DNA of 64,000 bases from Heracleum sosnowskyi (taxonomy: Eukaryota; Streptophyta; Magnoliopsida; Apiales; Apiaceae). The stretch covers positions 140,772,574-140,836,573 of the forward strand of contig CM061236.1 of assembly GCA_030848705.1 (NCBI GenBank). Direction: 5' to 3'. The notes beneath the pieces are model-generated. The model was not told where the DNA came from, did no database searches, and worked only from the letters and a program-made list of their open reading frames with translations. This document shows, one piece after another, positions 1-10,162 of the stretch; within the stretch, counting starts at the first letter, position 1; each line of letters starts with the position of its first letter. A program made the position numbers and the translations under genes.

Positions 1-1476
1 TGGATACGGTGCTAAAGCACAAGAAGTTTTGGGGCAGGTTAGGGGAAGGTATGTCTTCCTTTCCTTTCTTTCTTTATTTTTGAATCTGTAAGAAGTAATA
101 ACTCAATTTAATTTGGTATGAAGGGATAAACAATTATTGTATTTGTCCACTTCTTACCCTTACTTTTACGTAGAGTCAATTTTTTCATAATGATGTGGAA
201 ACTGCTGCAATTGGAATGTTTTTGCAACTTGGGTCTTTCATGTTCCGGAGTTTCAAATTTTAGTCCCCCCCTTCCCTGAAACACATAAAATTTGGTGGAA
301 TGAAATCCATGAAAAATTCTTTAGATTTTAAATACATGTATGAATGTACGTATTTATCTTGAACCATTTGTAGGGTAAGTTTATGTCCAGTTGTACTGTG
401 TCTGGAACCATTTGCTCCTCTTTATACTGTATCTTTTCTGATACAAAAGTACATTGTTTAGGGAGACATAAATATATTGTACTTGGCTTATTTACACTTT
501 TTTAGCTGGCATAACAATTTTTAGTTGTCCTAAACTTTTTTTATGTATTAAAAAAGATGTCCCAGTGATATCCTGTTCCCTGATTTCTGAACCATCAATT
601 AAATTAATGTAGAAATCTAAAAACCAAGGTCTGGGGGTATCTTTACAGGATAGGATATTTTACTATCGAAAGGAATTAAATCTGCAAGAATAACTTTGCT
701 CTGTTATATACTCTCTCTAGTCCTTTGATTAGGTCGTTTGACTTTTGACACGCAACTCAAGGTGCTTTTAACACAGTTTTTCAAATTACAATATTAAGCA
801 TATATACTTGTACACGGTAAGATTTACAAAAAAATAATTTTAACTATGGTCAAGACACTTTACAGTGTGTGCAAAAAGTCAAACGACCTATAATAACTAA
901 TAAGGACCAAAAGGAGTATATTCTTTAGAAAAGCAGTTTCTCCCCGAACTTACGTTTTACAGAATGATAAAATAAGATTATTAAAGGAGTGAAAATTTCT
1001 TGTCGACAAGCTATAACATTGCTACAGAGTATTAGTTGTAACGTTGGTTTTTTCGGTGGTTGATTGGGAATCTGGGTTGGTGCAATATATTTAATTCCAG
1101 TATATGCACGAGAATGAGGTGGTTTTAACTTGTTTTTGAAATTTTATATCACCGAAGGAGTTGACCTTGTAGAGACGAAAGTTGTGTGTTTGTCTTGGAC
1201 TTCATTCTTTTGGGCCTTGTATATGGACATTCTTGTGTGGTGATGAAAAACGTCAACTTTATGACCCCCCCCCCCCCCCCCCCTTTTTTTTTTGCTAAAT
1301 AACTTTGTAAAATTACCATCCAATTTGCTCTTTGTATCTACATCACACTTTAATTCTGTGCCTCCTACAGGGACTTTCGGCACGAGAAAACAAAGAAGAA
1401 GCGTGGTAGCTATAGAGGAGGAATGATAGATCTACAATCTCACTCAGTAAAGTTCAATTATTCAGAAGAAGATTGA
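1..1476 (+). CDS. SRP40/NOLC1-like nucleolar protein, C-terminal end (2 exons, 5' truncated by window)
   Basis: Two exons: 1-48 (reading frame from position 2) and 1371-1476, joined through a GTATGT donor at 49 and a CTACAG acceptor ending at 1370. The joined frame encodes about 50 residues ending in TGA at 1474-1476. It contains YGAKAQEVLGQVRGR, then FRHEKTKKKRGSYRGG and IDLQSHSVKFNYSEED. This matches the conserved SRP40 C-terminal domain of NOLC1/Nopp140-like proteins, in which a basic GSYRGG stretch precedes a short acidic tail. Family members are nucleolar phosphoproteins that act as chaperones in ribosome and snoRNP biogenesis; that role is inferred from the domain. The serine- and acid-rich N-terminal part lies upstream of the window. 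The 1.3-kb intron carries a MITE (711-916) and a C/T homopolymer run (1265-1293). Confidence 0.85.
711..916. mobile_element. Stowaway-like MITE in the SRP40-type gene intron
   Basis: This is a 206-bp AT-rich element flanked by TA on both sides (709-710 and 917-918). Its imperfect terminal inverted repeats share GTCCTT near the outer ends and TAGGTCGTTTGACTTTT further in; the right end shows the complement AAAGTCAAACGACCTA. There is no coding capacity. A TA target duplication and CTC-starting termini fit Tc1/mariner-derived Stowaway MITEs. Confidence 0.75.
1265..1293. repeat. Poly-C/poly-T homopolymer run
   Basis: Nineteen C are followed directly by ten T inside the last intron of the SRP40-like gene, about 80 bp upstream of the acceptor. 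Such runs are prone to polymerase slippage and base-calling error, so the exact length is unreliable. Confidence 0.9.
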
Positions 1477-2370
1477 TGACCAACACTTTGGTCTCCATCA
1501 ATCTTAATTTTGTACCTCAATGGGGGGTTTTACTTCCATATACTTTGTTTTATTCGCGTGCTTACTATCCTATTCCCCCTCGAGACTTATACCGAACTTT
1601 TAGCTCGAATCTAAACTGTCATGATATTCAAACTTCAAATTTATCTGTGACGAGTCTGATCTTTGATGAAAATTTCACATGGTTGCATTTTGGTAACTAT
1701 TTGGATGAACTTATTTTTAGTGTTTATGCATTAGTATTTCCATCCACATAGTTCCTAGTAAAGAATATGATTTCTTTCGTTTTGTTTCCCGGATGATTTT
1801 TTTTACTATATTTGTTATTTTATTTACATTGTACCATCTCATTTCTTTCGCACTATTATCCCATTAATAAATTATTACTGTTTGTGCCTGTTGAAAATTT
1901 AAAAATGTAGGATCATTTTCTTTTGGCTTGGGTCCTTCAGGCTTATTTATTTCTACCAATCGTGTATTCGTCTTGTTTGGCTCTTTTTAATTTGCCGAAA
2001 TCTACAATATCTTTTTGTCCTCTGTTCTCATTTCTCCTTGGGTTCTTACCAAGTACCAACTATCTTTTTGTCCTTTGTTCTCATTTCTCCATTACAAGTC
2101 TTCATTTCAATTGTAAACTGGTTGTCTATCTATGATGTATATATCTATGAGTCGGTCACCTAATTGCTTTTGTAGGAGAAACTATATGAATGCTTAGCCA
2201 AATTAGGTGATGATAGTGGTGTTGTTGACTTGTTTCCTCCAAATATCTCTGTCCACTTCCGAACTAACTCGAACTTTTAAATCAATATCTAGTTAGTTGG
2301 GTTGGGGCCTTGGCCAGCAACAATCCTTCATTTGTTGCGTAGGATAAGATTGTCAAAGGATTGGATTGGT
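1477..2370 (+). other. 3' UTR and downstream spacer of the SRP40-like gene
   Basis: No second gene could be supported here. The first few hundred bases are likely 3' UTR; an AATAAA-type signal occurs near 1866. A short exon-like open stretch (2176-2280) directly follows a good acceptor (TTTTGTAG) and is treated in the findings. The rest is T-rich spacer. Confidence 0.4.
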
Positions 2371-2957
2371 CTGGGTCTTGTCAATGGATTGGATCGGTCT
2401 TAGCCTTGATCCATATTTTGATCCATTTAATTTGATCGGATTCGAATTCAGATTGAATCATAGTCGAATTTTATATAACCCGATTCATATTCAGATCCGT
2501 TAGGATTACGGTTAACGGATCGGAACTCCGATTCGTTAATATTAATAAAAAATACTTTACTCAAATTCAAATTCATATAACACTGAATATTTTAACAAAG
2601 TTGAAATGCAAATTTAACACCAATGCAAATTCAGAGGTTACACAATAAATTAAAATTCAATTATAATACAAAAACTTAAATACTGAATTCTGAAGCCATG
2701 GCACAAGCCAACGAAGAAAAAAGTATATCACCTGAAAAGGGAGAATGGAAAAGCATTATAGCTTATATTTTATTGTCTTTTGTGTCAATTATATAAGTAA
2801 AAGAGAGGTCCAATAACCATTTTATGTAACAGGAACAGGAGAAATGAATCAGTATTCTTTTTTTATTTGGCTCTTGACTGTTTGACTTAATTGCGTAAAA
2901 AATATGATATATTTAATATATGATATATTTAATATATAATATATTGTATATAATATG

Positions 2958-2999
<42 letters not shown>

Positions 3000-3172
3000 G
3001 GATCGGATCATTAACGGATCAGATCGTATTAAATCCATATCCTATACCTATCGGATCAGATCATTATTGGATCGGAATTTTATCGGATCAAATTTATTTT
3101 TTAATGATCCATATCCGCTCCATTAGATTTCGAATCGGATCAGACCGAATTTTCGATCCATTGACAGCCCTA
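2371..3172. mobile_element. Non-autonomous hAT-like element (GGATCGGAT-rich)
   Basis: Both ends carry complementary sequence: the right end is the complement of TAGGGCTGTCAATGGATCG, and the left end has the degenerate form GGGTCTTGTCAATGGATTG. Subterminal regions are packed with direct and inverted GATCGGAT/ATCCGATC copies. TAGGG termini and GGATCGG-rich subterminal repeats are common in plant hAT-derived non-autonomous elements. I could not find a clean 8-bp target duplication, so the exact left boundary is uncertain. An AT microsatellite lies inside. Confidence 0.55.
2959..2996. repeat. (TA)n microsatellite
   Basis: About 18 uninterrupted TA units inside the hAT-like element, preceded by degenerate ATATTTAATATATG-type sequence. 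Confidence 0.9.
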
Positions 3173-3367
3173 ATGTAGGACACTCCTTAAATTTCTATAA
3201 TCTAGCCATTTACATATCAGATCACAGGTCATTTAAAATTTTTTAAATATGGTGACTCAAGGACGATATAAAATATACATGGGAAAAGGGAAAAGACATA
3301 TTTCATTTTAATAATTATTTATTGACTGCTATGTAACTTAGCATTTTAAACATGTTTATCATATTTT

Positions 3368-3404
3368 TGTTGTAAAGCTAAGAGTCATACAATATTACAT
3401 AACA
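3368..3404 (-). repeat. Left (3') mini-LTR of the Copia element
   Basis: 37 bp, TG...CA, same sequence as 8031-8067. A related plus-strand copy at 4027-4062 continues into a much longer LTR with a TATA box, so these 37 bp are only the first part of a normal LTR. Confidence 0.75.
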
Positions 3405-3690
3405 CTCCCTCTTGGATGACTCGCACAAACATCATGCCTCATTAAAACCTTACTAGAAAAAATCCTGTGGGAAAAAACCCTAGTGAAGGAAAAATAGTAC
3501 ATGTGTTGTACATAATGTAATGTAAAATAAGTATCATATCTCCCCCCTCATTTCAATATATCTCGAAACTTACGCATTCCAATCTTATTTATCAATTTCC
3601 TGAAGGATGATGTAGGCAGTGCTTTTGTGAACAAATCTGTTGGATTCTCACATGAGCGAATCTGACAGATATCAATTTCTCCCTTCTCTA
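3405..3690 (-). pseudogene. Copia RNase H C-terminus plus 3' internal region (inverted-repeat arm 1)
   Basis: On the minus strand the sequence encodes DLFTKALPTSSFRKL and IGMRKFRDILK followed by a stop. This is the end of Copia RNase H, where the ADxxTK motif and the C-terminal helix are typical. A GGGGGGAGATATGATAC stretch, untranslated sequence and the LTR start follow. The arm is matched in opposite orientation by 3735-4064. Confidence 0.75.
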
Positions 3691-3734
3691 AAAAAAAAAA
3701 AAAGAATCATGTAGTTCAATGGTTAGAAGGATGA

Positions 3735-4260
3735 GCTTCAGCAAATGGGAGAAATTGATGCCTGTCAGATTCGCTCATGTGATAATCCAACAAATTTGTT
3801 CACAAAAGCACTTCCTACATCATCCTTCAGGAAATTGGTAAATAAGATTGGAATGCGTAAGTTTCGAGATATATTGAAATGAGGGGGGGAGATATGATAC
3901 TTCTTTTACATTACATTATGTACAACACATGTACTCTTTTTCCTTCATTAGGGTTTTTTCCCACAGGGTTTTTCCTAGTAAGGTTTTAATGAGGCATGAT
4001 GTTTGTGCGAGTCATCCAAACGGGAGTGTTATGTAATATTGTATGACTCTTAGCTTTACAACTACCATTGTAACTTCAACCTTAGCTATTCACTATCCTT
4101 GTAACTCCTCTAACTCTTGGCTTTTCATATCATTGTAACTTATGATTTGGGAGGCTATATAAAGCCTTGCTTGTTCATTGTTTACATAGATGAATGAAAT
4201 GATAATCTCCCTTCTCTCTCTATTATCTAGCTCTCTACATAGTTACATATATCCGAAATA
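3735..4260 (+). pseudogene. Inverted copy of Copia 3' end: RNase H C-terminus, 3' UTR and LTR with TATA box (arm 2)
   Basis: The plus strand encodes NLFTKALPTSSFRKL and the same IGMRKFRDILK end, followed by the same 3' untranslated stretch, a CCAAACGGGAG polypurine tract and an LTR starting TGTTATG at 4027. This LTR continues past the 36 shared bases into a promoter-like region with GCTATATAAAGCC (TATA at 4156-4163) and reaches roughly 4250. About 45 bp of spacer, including an A-run, separates the two arms, so the locus is a long near-perfect palindrome. Confidence 0.7.
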
Positions 4261-4849
4261 ATTTTATGCTGGACTACTAGTCCAGAACCCTTTACAACTC
4301 GATAGGGTTAGTTCTCAAGAACTTAATTTCTGCTTCTAGCAGTTTTAATCCTTCTGGAATTGAATTTAAATGTTGTCAAATGGGTCATATAAAATTAAAA
4401 TCAAATTCTTCGTATATTTCCAGACTATTTGGTAATTATGTAATCATGTCCACCACAAGATATTTTTTCTCTTCAAAACCAATATAAGGTCATTATATAA
4501 CTACGCGACCTTTATATTTCGTAGATTTCACTTTCACATAAATATTCATTCATACCCCCACTGACTTTTTATACATGTGTGAATTGAAGTTTTAAATATT
4601 TCTCTATTTTAAAGAGATAATGATTTTTATAGCGCGCTTCCTTCACAACTTCTGGTGTGCAAACTACAAGTCCAAATAATTTATCTCTTTGTAAGAGATT
4701 TTGCCTCAATCATTTACTTATATCTTTGGCCAATTTATTTTCTGATCCTCATTATAATCCATAACCTCAAGTGTTAAATTTTCATATGAAGTATCGTCGA
4801 CATTGATTTGAGTAAATGGTTCCATTTTATTCTAGACATGACATAATAT

Positions 4850-5110
4850 ATTGAGATCTCATAATTTTCAGGTACCTTCATTTTTCTTTCTTTTGTCATG
4901 TCTACAATCTCTTCTGGAGATCATTCAAAAGTTACCCACTCCTCGATTTAGCCATCATCAATTGCTGCTCCTTTTTACCTTTAAGGATAATTTTGTTATG
5001 GAACCTACTAGTCTATCACGCTTCAAGCATTCTTTAGACACATAGCATCTTGAGGTTGTCCTTCTGGAGCATTTGTAGCTGGTATATGTGATATAGTCAC
5101 TCTTTCAGGT
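4850..5110 (-). pseudogene. Decayed Copia pol segment between integrase and reverse transcriptase
   Basis: Minus-strand translation gives fragments such as ISHIPATNAPEGQPQD and a basic LKRDRLVGS stretch. They resemble the linker of Ale-type Copia polyproteins, which usually has GRPxGSKDKNPRK-like sequence. Frames are broken repeatedly. Confidence 0.4.
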
Positions 5111-7016
5111 CAGCATATATGTCTGACAATAATTGAAACATATGAATAAATTATCTTCTGAACTTCAAGTTTAGATTCTTTACTATGAGGATCAATACGA
5201 GGTAATGATAATTCATTCATACTGAATATCACCAACTATTCATTTTCTCCCCCTAATTTTGAGAAAACAGACTCAATAAATTGAGTAATAACCAAATACA
5301 TATAAATGGCTCCAAATATATAATGATTGATAACCACTTATTTATAATGTATATCCAACTCTATCTTATTGTTGTGGTGGAACAATTATAGCTGACCAAA
5401 TTTAATTTATAATAGGGAGACATTATGATAACTGGATGGCTATATGTGCATCAATAAATGTCACAAGATATCCGAAAAAATTTCATTGTACAGTAATTTT
5501 CATTGAACATTTGGGTAGTAGACTCACCAATATCATATAAATGCATATGTTTGATAATATGATTAACTAAACAATCAAACTCACAAGCTTCTGGTTATGA
5601 GTATATAACAATTATGCATGTAACCATATAGTTCATGTATCAATCATATAATATCTTAATTGCCCACATTTGATGTTTTATAATTTATTCCGAAAGATGA
5701 TAGATTCATAATCTATTTTTGTTGGTGATCAATTTTCCTTATAAACAAATATACCTGAGGAGAATTTACTGGTTTTTCAATGAACGTCCATATAAAATTT
5801 GAATTATTATTCGCATAAAATCAGAATGACTTAGCCCGTAACTATAAATTTATCAGTAAATTTTTAGTTTACTATAAGATATTTTCATAAAACTTTGTAC
5901 GTTATAAAATTAGTGGATGATTTCAAAACATTTCTCCGAACTACTTTTAGTACCTCGAGTTAACTCAAGACTCGAAGACATATTTTTTCATTCTAGTATC
6001 TCCATGTGGTCTATTAATCATCAACTAAAATTTTTCTATCACTTGGGAGAGTACAATCACATCAATAATGTTAGAGTTCCCCTTTTTTTTCTTGTAATGC
6101 TATGATTAAATACATGCTCTTCTGGAGCCATCTATTTAGAAAAATATAACGAGACATCCAATATATACAATACTCCCCCTTTGGATGACTCATATATGAT
6201 GTATAGTTCCGGATACTATTTGGGAAAATTATAAATTTTTGTAATAATCAACCACAAGGATCAAGATATCAACTTATAAATCATAATTCCACTAACATTT
6301 ATATAGATTTATCTTTCAGGAATATTGTCAAATTAAAATTCAGAAAATTTTAGCATCCTTATGAAATATTATCTCAATGTTGTATTTATGACAAATATCC
6401 TATTAAAAGAAAAAAAAAATTCTTCATGGGTTCTATAGGACCAAAAACATAAAAAAAAAAAATATATCATATAGAAAATTTTGTTCACATTTGCAAAACT
6501 TTCGGTCATTATTTAGCACACAATTTCTGATTGTAATTTACGCAACTTTTGGTTGCCATCAATATCAAGTAATTATAAAAGAGCATTGAACTCAAGTTTA
6601 GAATAAATTTATCATGTAATATCAATTAAAATCAATTTTATAAATCATATAATGATAACACAAAACTACCATGTATTATATATATCACAAGTAAGACTTC
6701 ACAAAAAAATATTTATAATATTAAACTCTCGTTTATTTGAAGCAAACATAAAACATTTAAATATGTGGATAAGACGATATAGTAGAATTAAAATATTATG
6801 TGCATAGTTCAGTTACAAGATGTCTCATTTTTATATACTTATTCAGTTCTCAATAACTCTTTTTTTTTTCTTTTTTTTGAGCATGAAATTAGTTGATCAC
6901 CTTTGAAAGCATCAGGAGCTATTATGTGCATCTATGTATGTGTTATGCTAGAATTCATGTGTTTATATTAATGTTATATTGAATTTATTCTAAATGAGTA
7001 TTCCTAACCAACTCAA

Positions 7017-7155
7017 CTAGATGTCCAAAAACCTGCTAGTTTCTCTAAAATCCTACTAGTTGTCCAAAAACCTGCTAGTTCTTCTAAAATCCTACTAATT
7101 GTCCAAAAACCTGCTAGTTCTTCTAAAAACCTACTAGTTCTCCCAAAAACTACTA
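7017..7155. repeat. 39-bp minisatellite, about 3.5 copies
   Basis: Units starting CTAGTTGTCCAAAAACCTGC begin at 7017, 7056 and 7095, with a partial fourth from 7134. Each contains two CTAGTT boxes and an A-run. It lies inside the scrambled Copia element. Confidence 0.85.
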
Positions 7156-7261
7156 CTGATCAAAATTACAAATCTAAGTAAACATAAAACTCATTAAATC
7201 ACTTCATATCTTCAAAATATTTAGGCAACTAGAAGATCTCTCTAAGTAGTCTAAGAAATTT

Positions 7262-7370
7262 CGCTTGAATTCAACGCACTAGATGTCACTGGCAAAAATT
7301 ATTTAACATGGATTCTAGATGCCGAAATCCATCTTAGTGCGATGGGTCTTGGTGACACCATAAATATATG
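7262..7370 (+). pseudogene. Copia gag N-terminal fragment, opposite strand to the host element
   Basis: Plus-strand translation reads NALDVTGKNYLTWILDAEIH and then LSAMGLGDTI before stops. This is the conserved start of Ale-type Copia Gag (GKNYLxWxxDxExHL...GLGDTI). It is on the plus strand although the terminal repeats and primer-binding sequence define the element as minus strand, so the interior is rearranged or contains a second element. Confidence 0.6.
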
Positions 7371-8030
7371 GTAATATGATGGTGTATAGTCATCCACTAC
7401 AGCACATCAAGTCAATTTAATCCACCAGATTACAAAAAGGGCAGATTTGAACATGTATACAAGCAGAATTATGAAAAACAGAAAGAACGAAAGTTGCAGA
7501 TAATCGAAATATCTTTCCAACGAGTCCAAAATCATAAAATTTCGAGAAATAATGAATTAACTTCGAATTTTATGAGCAATCAGAATTGTTGAAAATCAAA
7601 CATACGAATTTTACAAATTTACATGTAGAATCTCAAAAATGATAAACAACTAAAGTTGTAGATATTTTTAAGAGATTTTTCCGAAATACCTAAAATATAT
7701 AGATTTCGATATAAAACGAATTCAATATGATTTTTACGAAAAATGTAAATTAGCATAACTCATACAAACACACATTTAGAACAATACAATGAAAAAGAAG
7801 AGAACGATAAATGAGATCCATACCTTTTAATCTTAAAATAAGAATTGGTTAATCCTCTTTGGATTTCTCACTTAAACAATCAACCACTTCCTCTAGCCAA
7901 TACGACTTGGAGCTAAAGTTCCACCAGGATACCAAAACAATCTTTCATATTTGTAAAAGTTAATCAACTTAATGGATATACGGTCCACTATCGTAATGAC
8001 GGAGCGAAAGAGCTAATCGTGCTGATAACG

Positions 8031-8067
8031 TGTTGTAAAGCTAAGAGTCATACAATATTACATAACA
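8031..8067 (-). repeat. Right (5') mini-LTR of the Copia element
   Basis: Matches 3368-3404. On the minus strand it is followed by a TTATCAGCACG primer-binding-like sequence, and on its outer side by the ATTTT target duplication. Confidence 0.75.
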
Positions 8068-8072
8068 ATTTT

Positions 8073-10162
8073 GTATATATAAAGTTCTTTTTTTTCTCTT
8101 TGAATAATTAGACTTTTAAGTTAGAATCGAACTTAAAATCTGTAAAGGTAGAATGACAAAAATCACTTCAGCTATCTAATCGCGTTCTATATATAAAGTT
8201 CTTAATCAAGCTATTATTTATATAAAAAATCACAGATCTTGTAGAGTAAAATGAGTCGATCACAAGTTACTTGCGCAAGAATGAGAACAGATTTGTAGTA
8301 AAGAAGATATTTATTTAAGTCGATAACCAAATAAAGTGATGCTGGTATGATAGTGTAGTTTCATTCAAATTTCCCAGTCGACTTCGTAAACTAATAGAGT
8401 TAGAAACAATGTCAGTGTGTAGGGGGGCCTGGTGCCGCAAGGCCTGCAACAACTCTGAGATTTTTTGAGGGCCCCATACATTAACCAAATTGTTTGCCTT
8501 TATACTCTGGTCATCCTCTTTCCCTCCCTCCTTTTGTAATTTGAATTTTTATTCGAATTCGAATTCGAATTCAAACTCGTTTTTATAATTTGTTTTGTCT
8601 TTCTGATTTCTGATATATTTAAAATAAAATGTAATAATATTTTGCAAGTTATTAAAATTGACTTTGGACATTTATTAGCACTCAATTCTTCTTCTTTTTC
8701 TGTTGACGGCCATAATATTTTTTTAAAAATACGGATGAATTACGAGAACATTGCTAATGGGACGATAGGAGACCTAGTAAACATTATGGTTGAGATGATT
8801 AGAATGAAATGAAATAAAATAAAATTTAAAGTATAAAATAGTTAGATACTCGCAATTTTCATTATTATTTAGCTCATTTCATTCTTAGTCATCTACATTA
8901 TAATTTAAACCCTCCCTTTGTGATGAAATGTTTCATTCCTTAACTCATTCATTTTCTTCACAATTTTTATCATAACAATTTTGCACTATCTCAATTTTTT
9001 TTTTCAAATCTTCTTTTCAACTCTCATTATTTTCTTTTAATTTTATCTATTTCGTTTCATTCCATTTAATTCACCCTAATCAAACACAATATATGATGTA
9101 TTACGTTTTAGTGGGTACAGGTAATTTTATTCTTGATATTAATTGTTAAAATGCAGTAGATAGAACTGTGTCAATTTTAGCGTATGCATTACTTTTTTGT
9201 ATGCAAGCTCTCACTGTTGTAATCATGAATACAAGACAAACACAATACGCCTCTAGGCAAGTTCAAAATTAAATATTTTCACATCATAGTTCAAATGGGA
9301 CGCACTTCACAGTTCTCTGTCGACCTTACAATTTTACCTGTTTTAGCAATTTAATTATTAGAATCACAAATTAAAAATGGCTAGATATTCATTTTATGTT
9401 TTAAAAATATGACTCTGGCCACCTTTTTTAAAGAAAAAGTCACTTTTTTTTCTTTCCGGAAAATAAAAGTAATCATTAACTTAATATAAAACTCATGTCA
9501 ATAAAATTTGACTACCATTTTATAATTTACTCTTTTATTATGTAATGCATTACTTGTTACAGTGAAGATCCTTAAACCGATGACTAAATCCGAATTTGAT
9601 TCGTTAAATTGTGTTAACAAGAATAAGAATAAATACCTTAGATATCATTTTGCATATAGAAAAAGGGGGTCAGGGTGAAAAGCTATATTCATACTTTAAT
9701 AATTCTTCTTCAAATATCGTTAAATTATACCAACTTTTTTGTTTTCTTTCCCTTTATTCTTGCTGAATTGGTCGACACTCGACCAACTAGATCTCCTGCC
9801 TCAGAAGACACGAATATATTCTTTGAAGACATAGAGAAATTTACACAGCAGATAAATTCTACTAGTAAAACATAGAAATATCAATATATAAAATTTCAGT
9901 TGTGGTAATTGAAAAAAAAAAGATCATGAGGTTAATCTTATACAATTACCTAAAATTTGAAGATTTTCTAATGAAAAAAATTAATGGCGGCACTTGATAA
10001 AATATATATGTATTTATTCAATAAATTACTAATGAATTTTTTTATTATCCGAACTTGAAAGAATGCATATGACCTTTATATTAATATAGTGAACATTTTA
10101 TTTTTAAAATTTCCAATTTATCATCAAACATGGAGTACAATTTTAAAGATTTTACTCACTAA
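8073..10162. other. AT-rich intergenic spacer
   Basis: No gene or bounded element recognised. A short run of ATTCGA hexamers lies at about 8550-8575. An open stretch near 9675-9875 has no ATG start and is rejected as a gene. Confidence 0.5.

Larger units (their letters stand above)
3368..8067 (-). mobile_element. Copia-type LTR element with 37-bp terminal repeats, scrambled interior
   Basis: A 37-bp direct repeat bounded by TG and CA lies at 3368-3404 and again at 8031-8067, with no difference seen. The flanking 5 bp are ATTTT at 3363-3367 and ATTTT at 8068-8072, a proper LTR-element target duplication. On the minus strand the right repeat is followed by CGTTATCAGCACG, which resembles the primer-binding region of plant Ale/Ivana Copia elements. 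The left repeat is preceded by the polypurine-like GAGGGAG. The interior holds decayed pol on the minus strand (about 4850-5110), a gag remnant on the plus strand (about 7262-7370), a further minus-strand polypurine/LTR junction near 6172 and an inverted copy of the 3' end. No open reading frame survives. Confidence 0.75.

Noticed and set aside
1144..1383. Minus-strand open frame with a poly-glycine run
   Set aside because: It is antisense to the SRP40-like intron and exon 2; the glycines come from the C homopolymer.
9675..9875. 66-codon open stretch with a hydrophobic start resembling a secreted peptide precursor
   Set aside because: It begins with GTG and contains no ATG; plant peptide genes need ATG, no known peptide family motif is recognisable, and the surroundings are AT-rich spacer.
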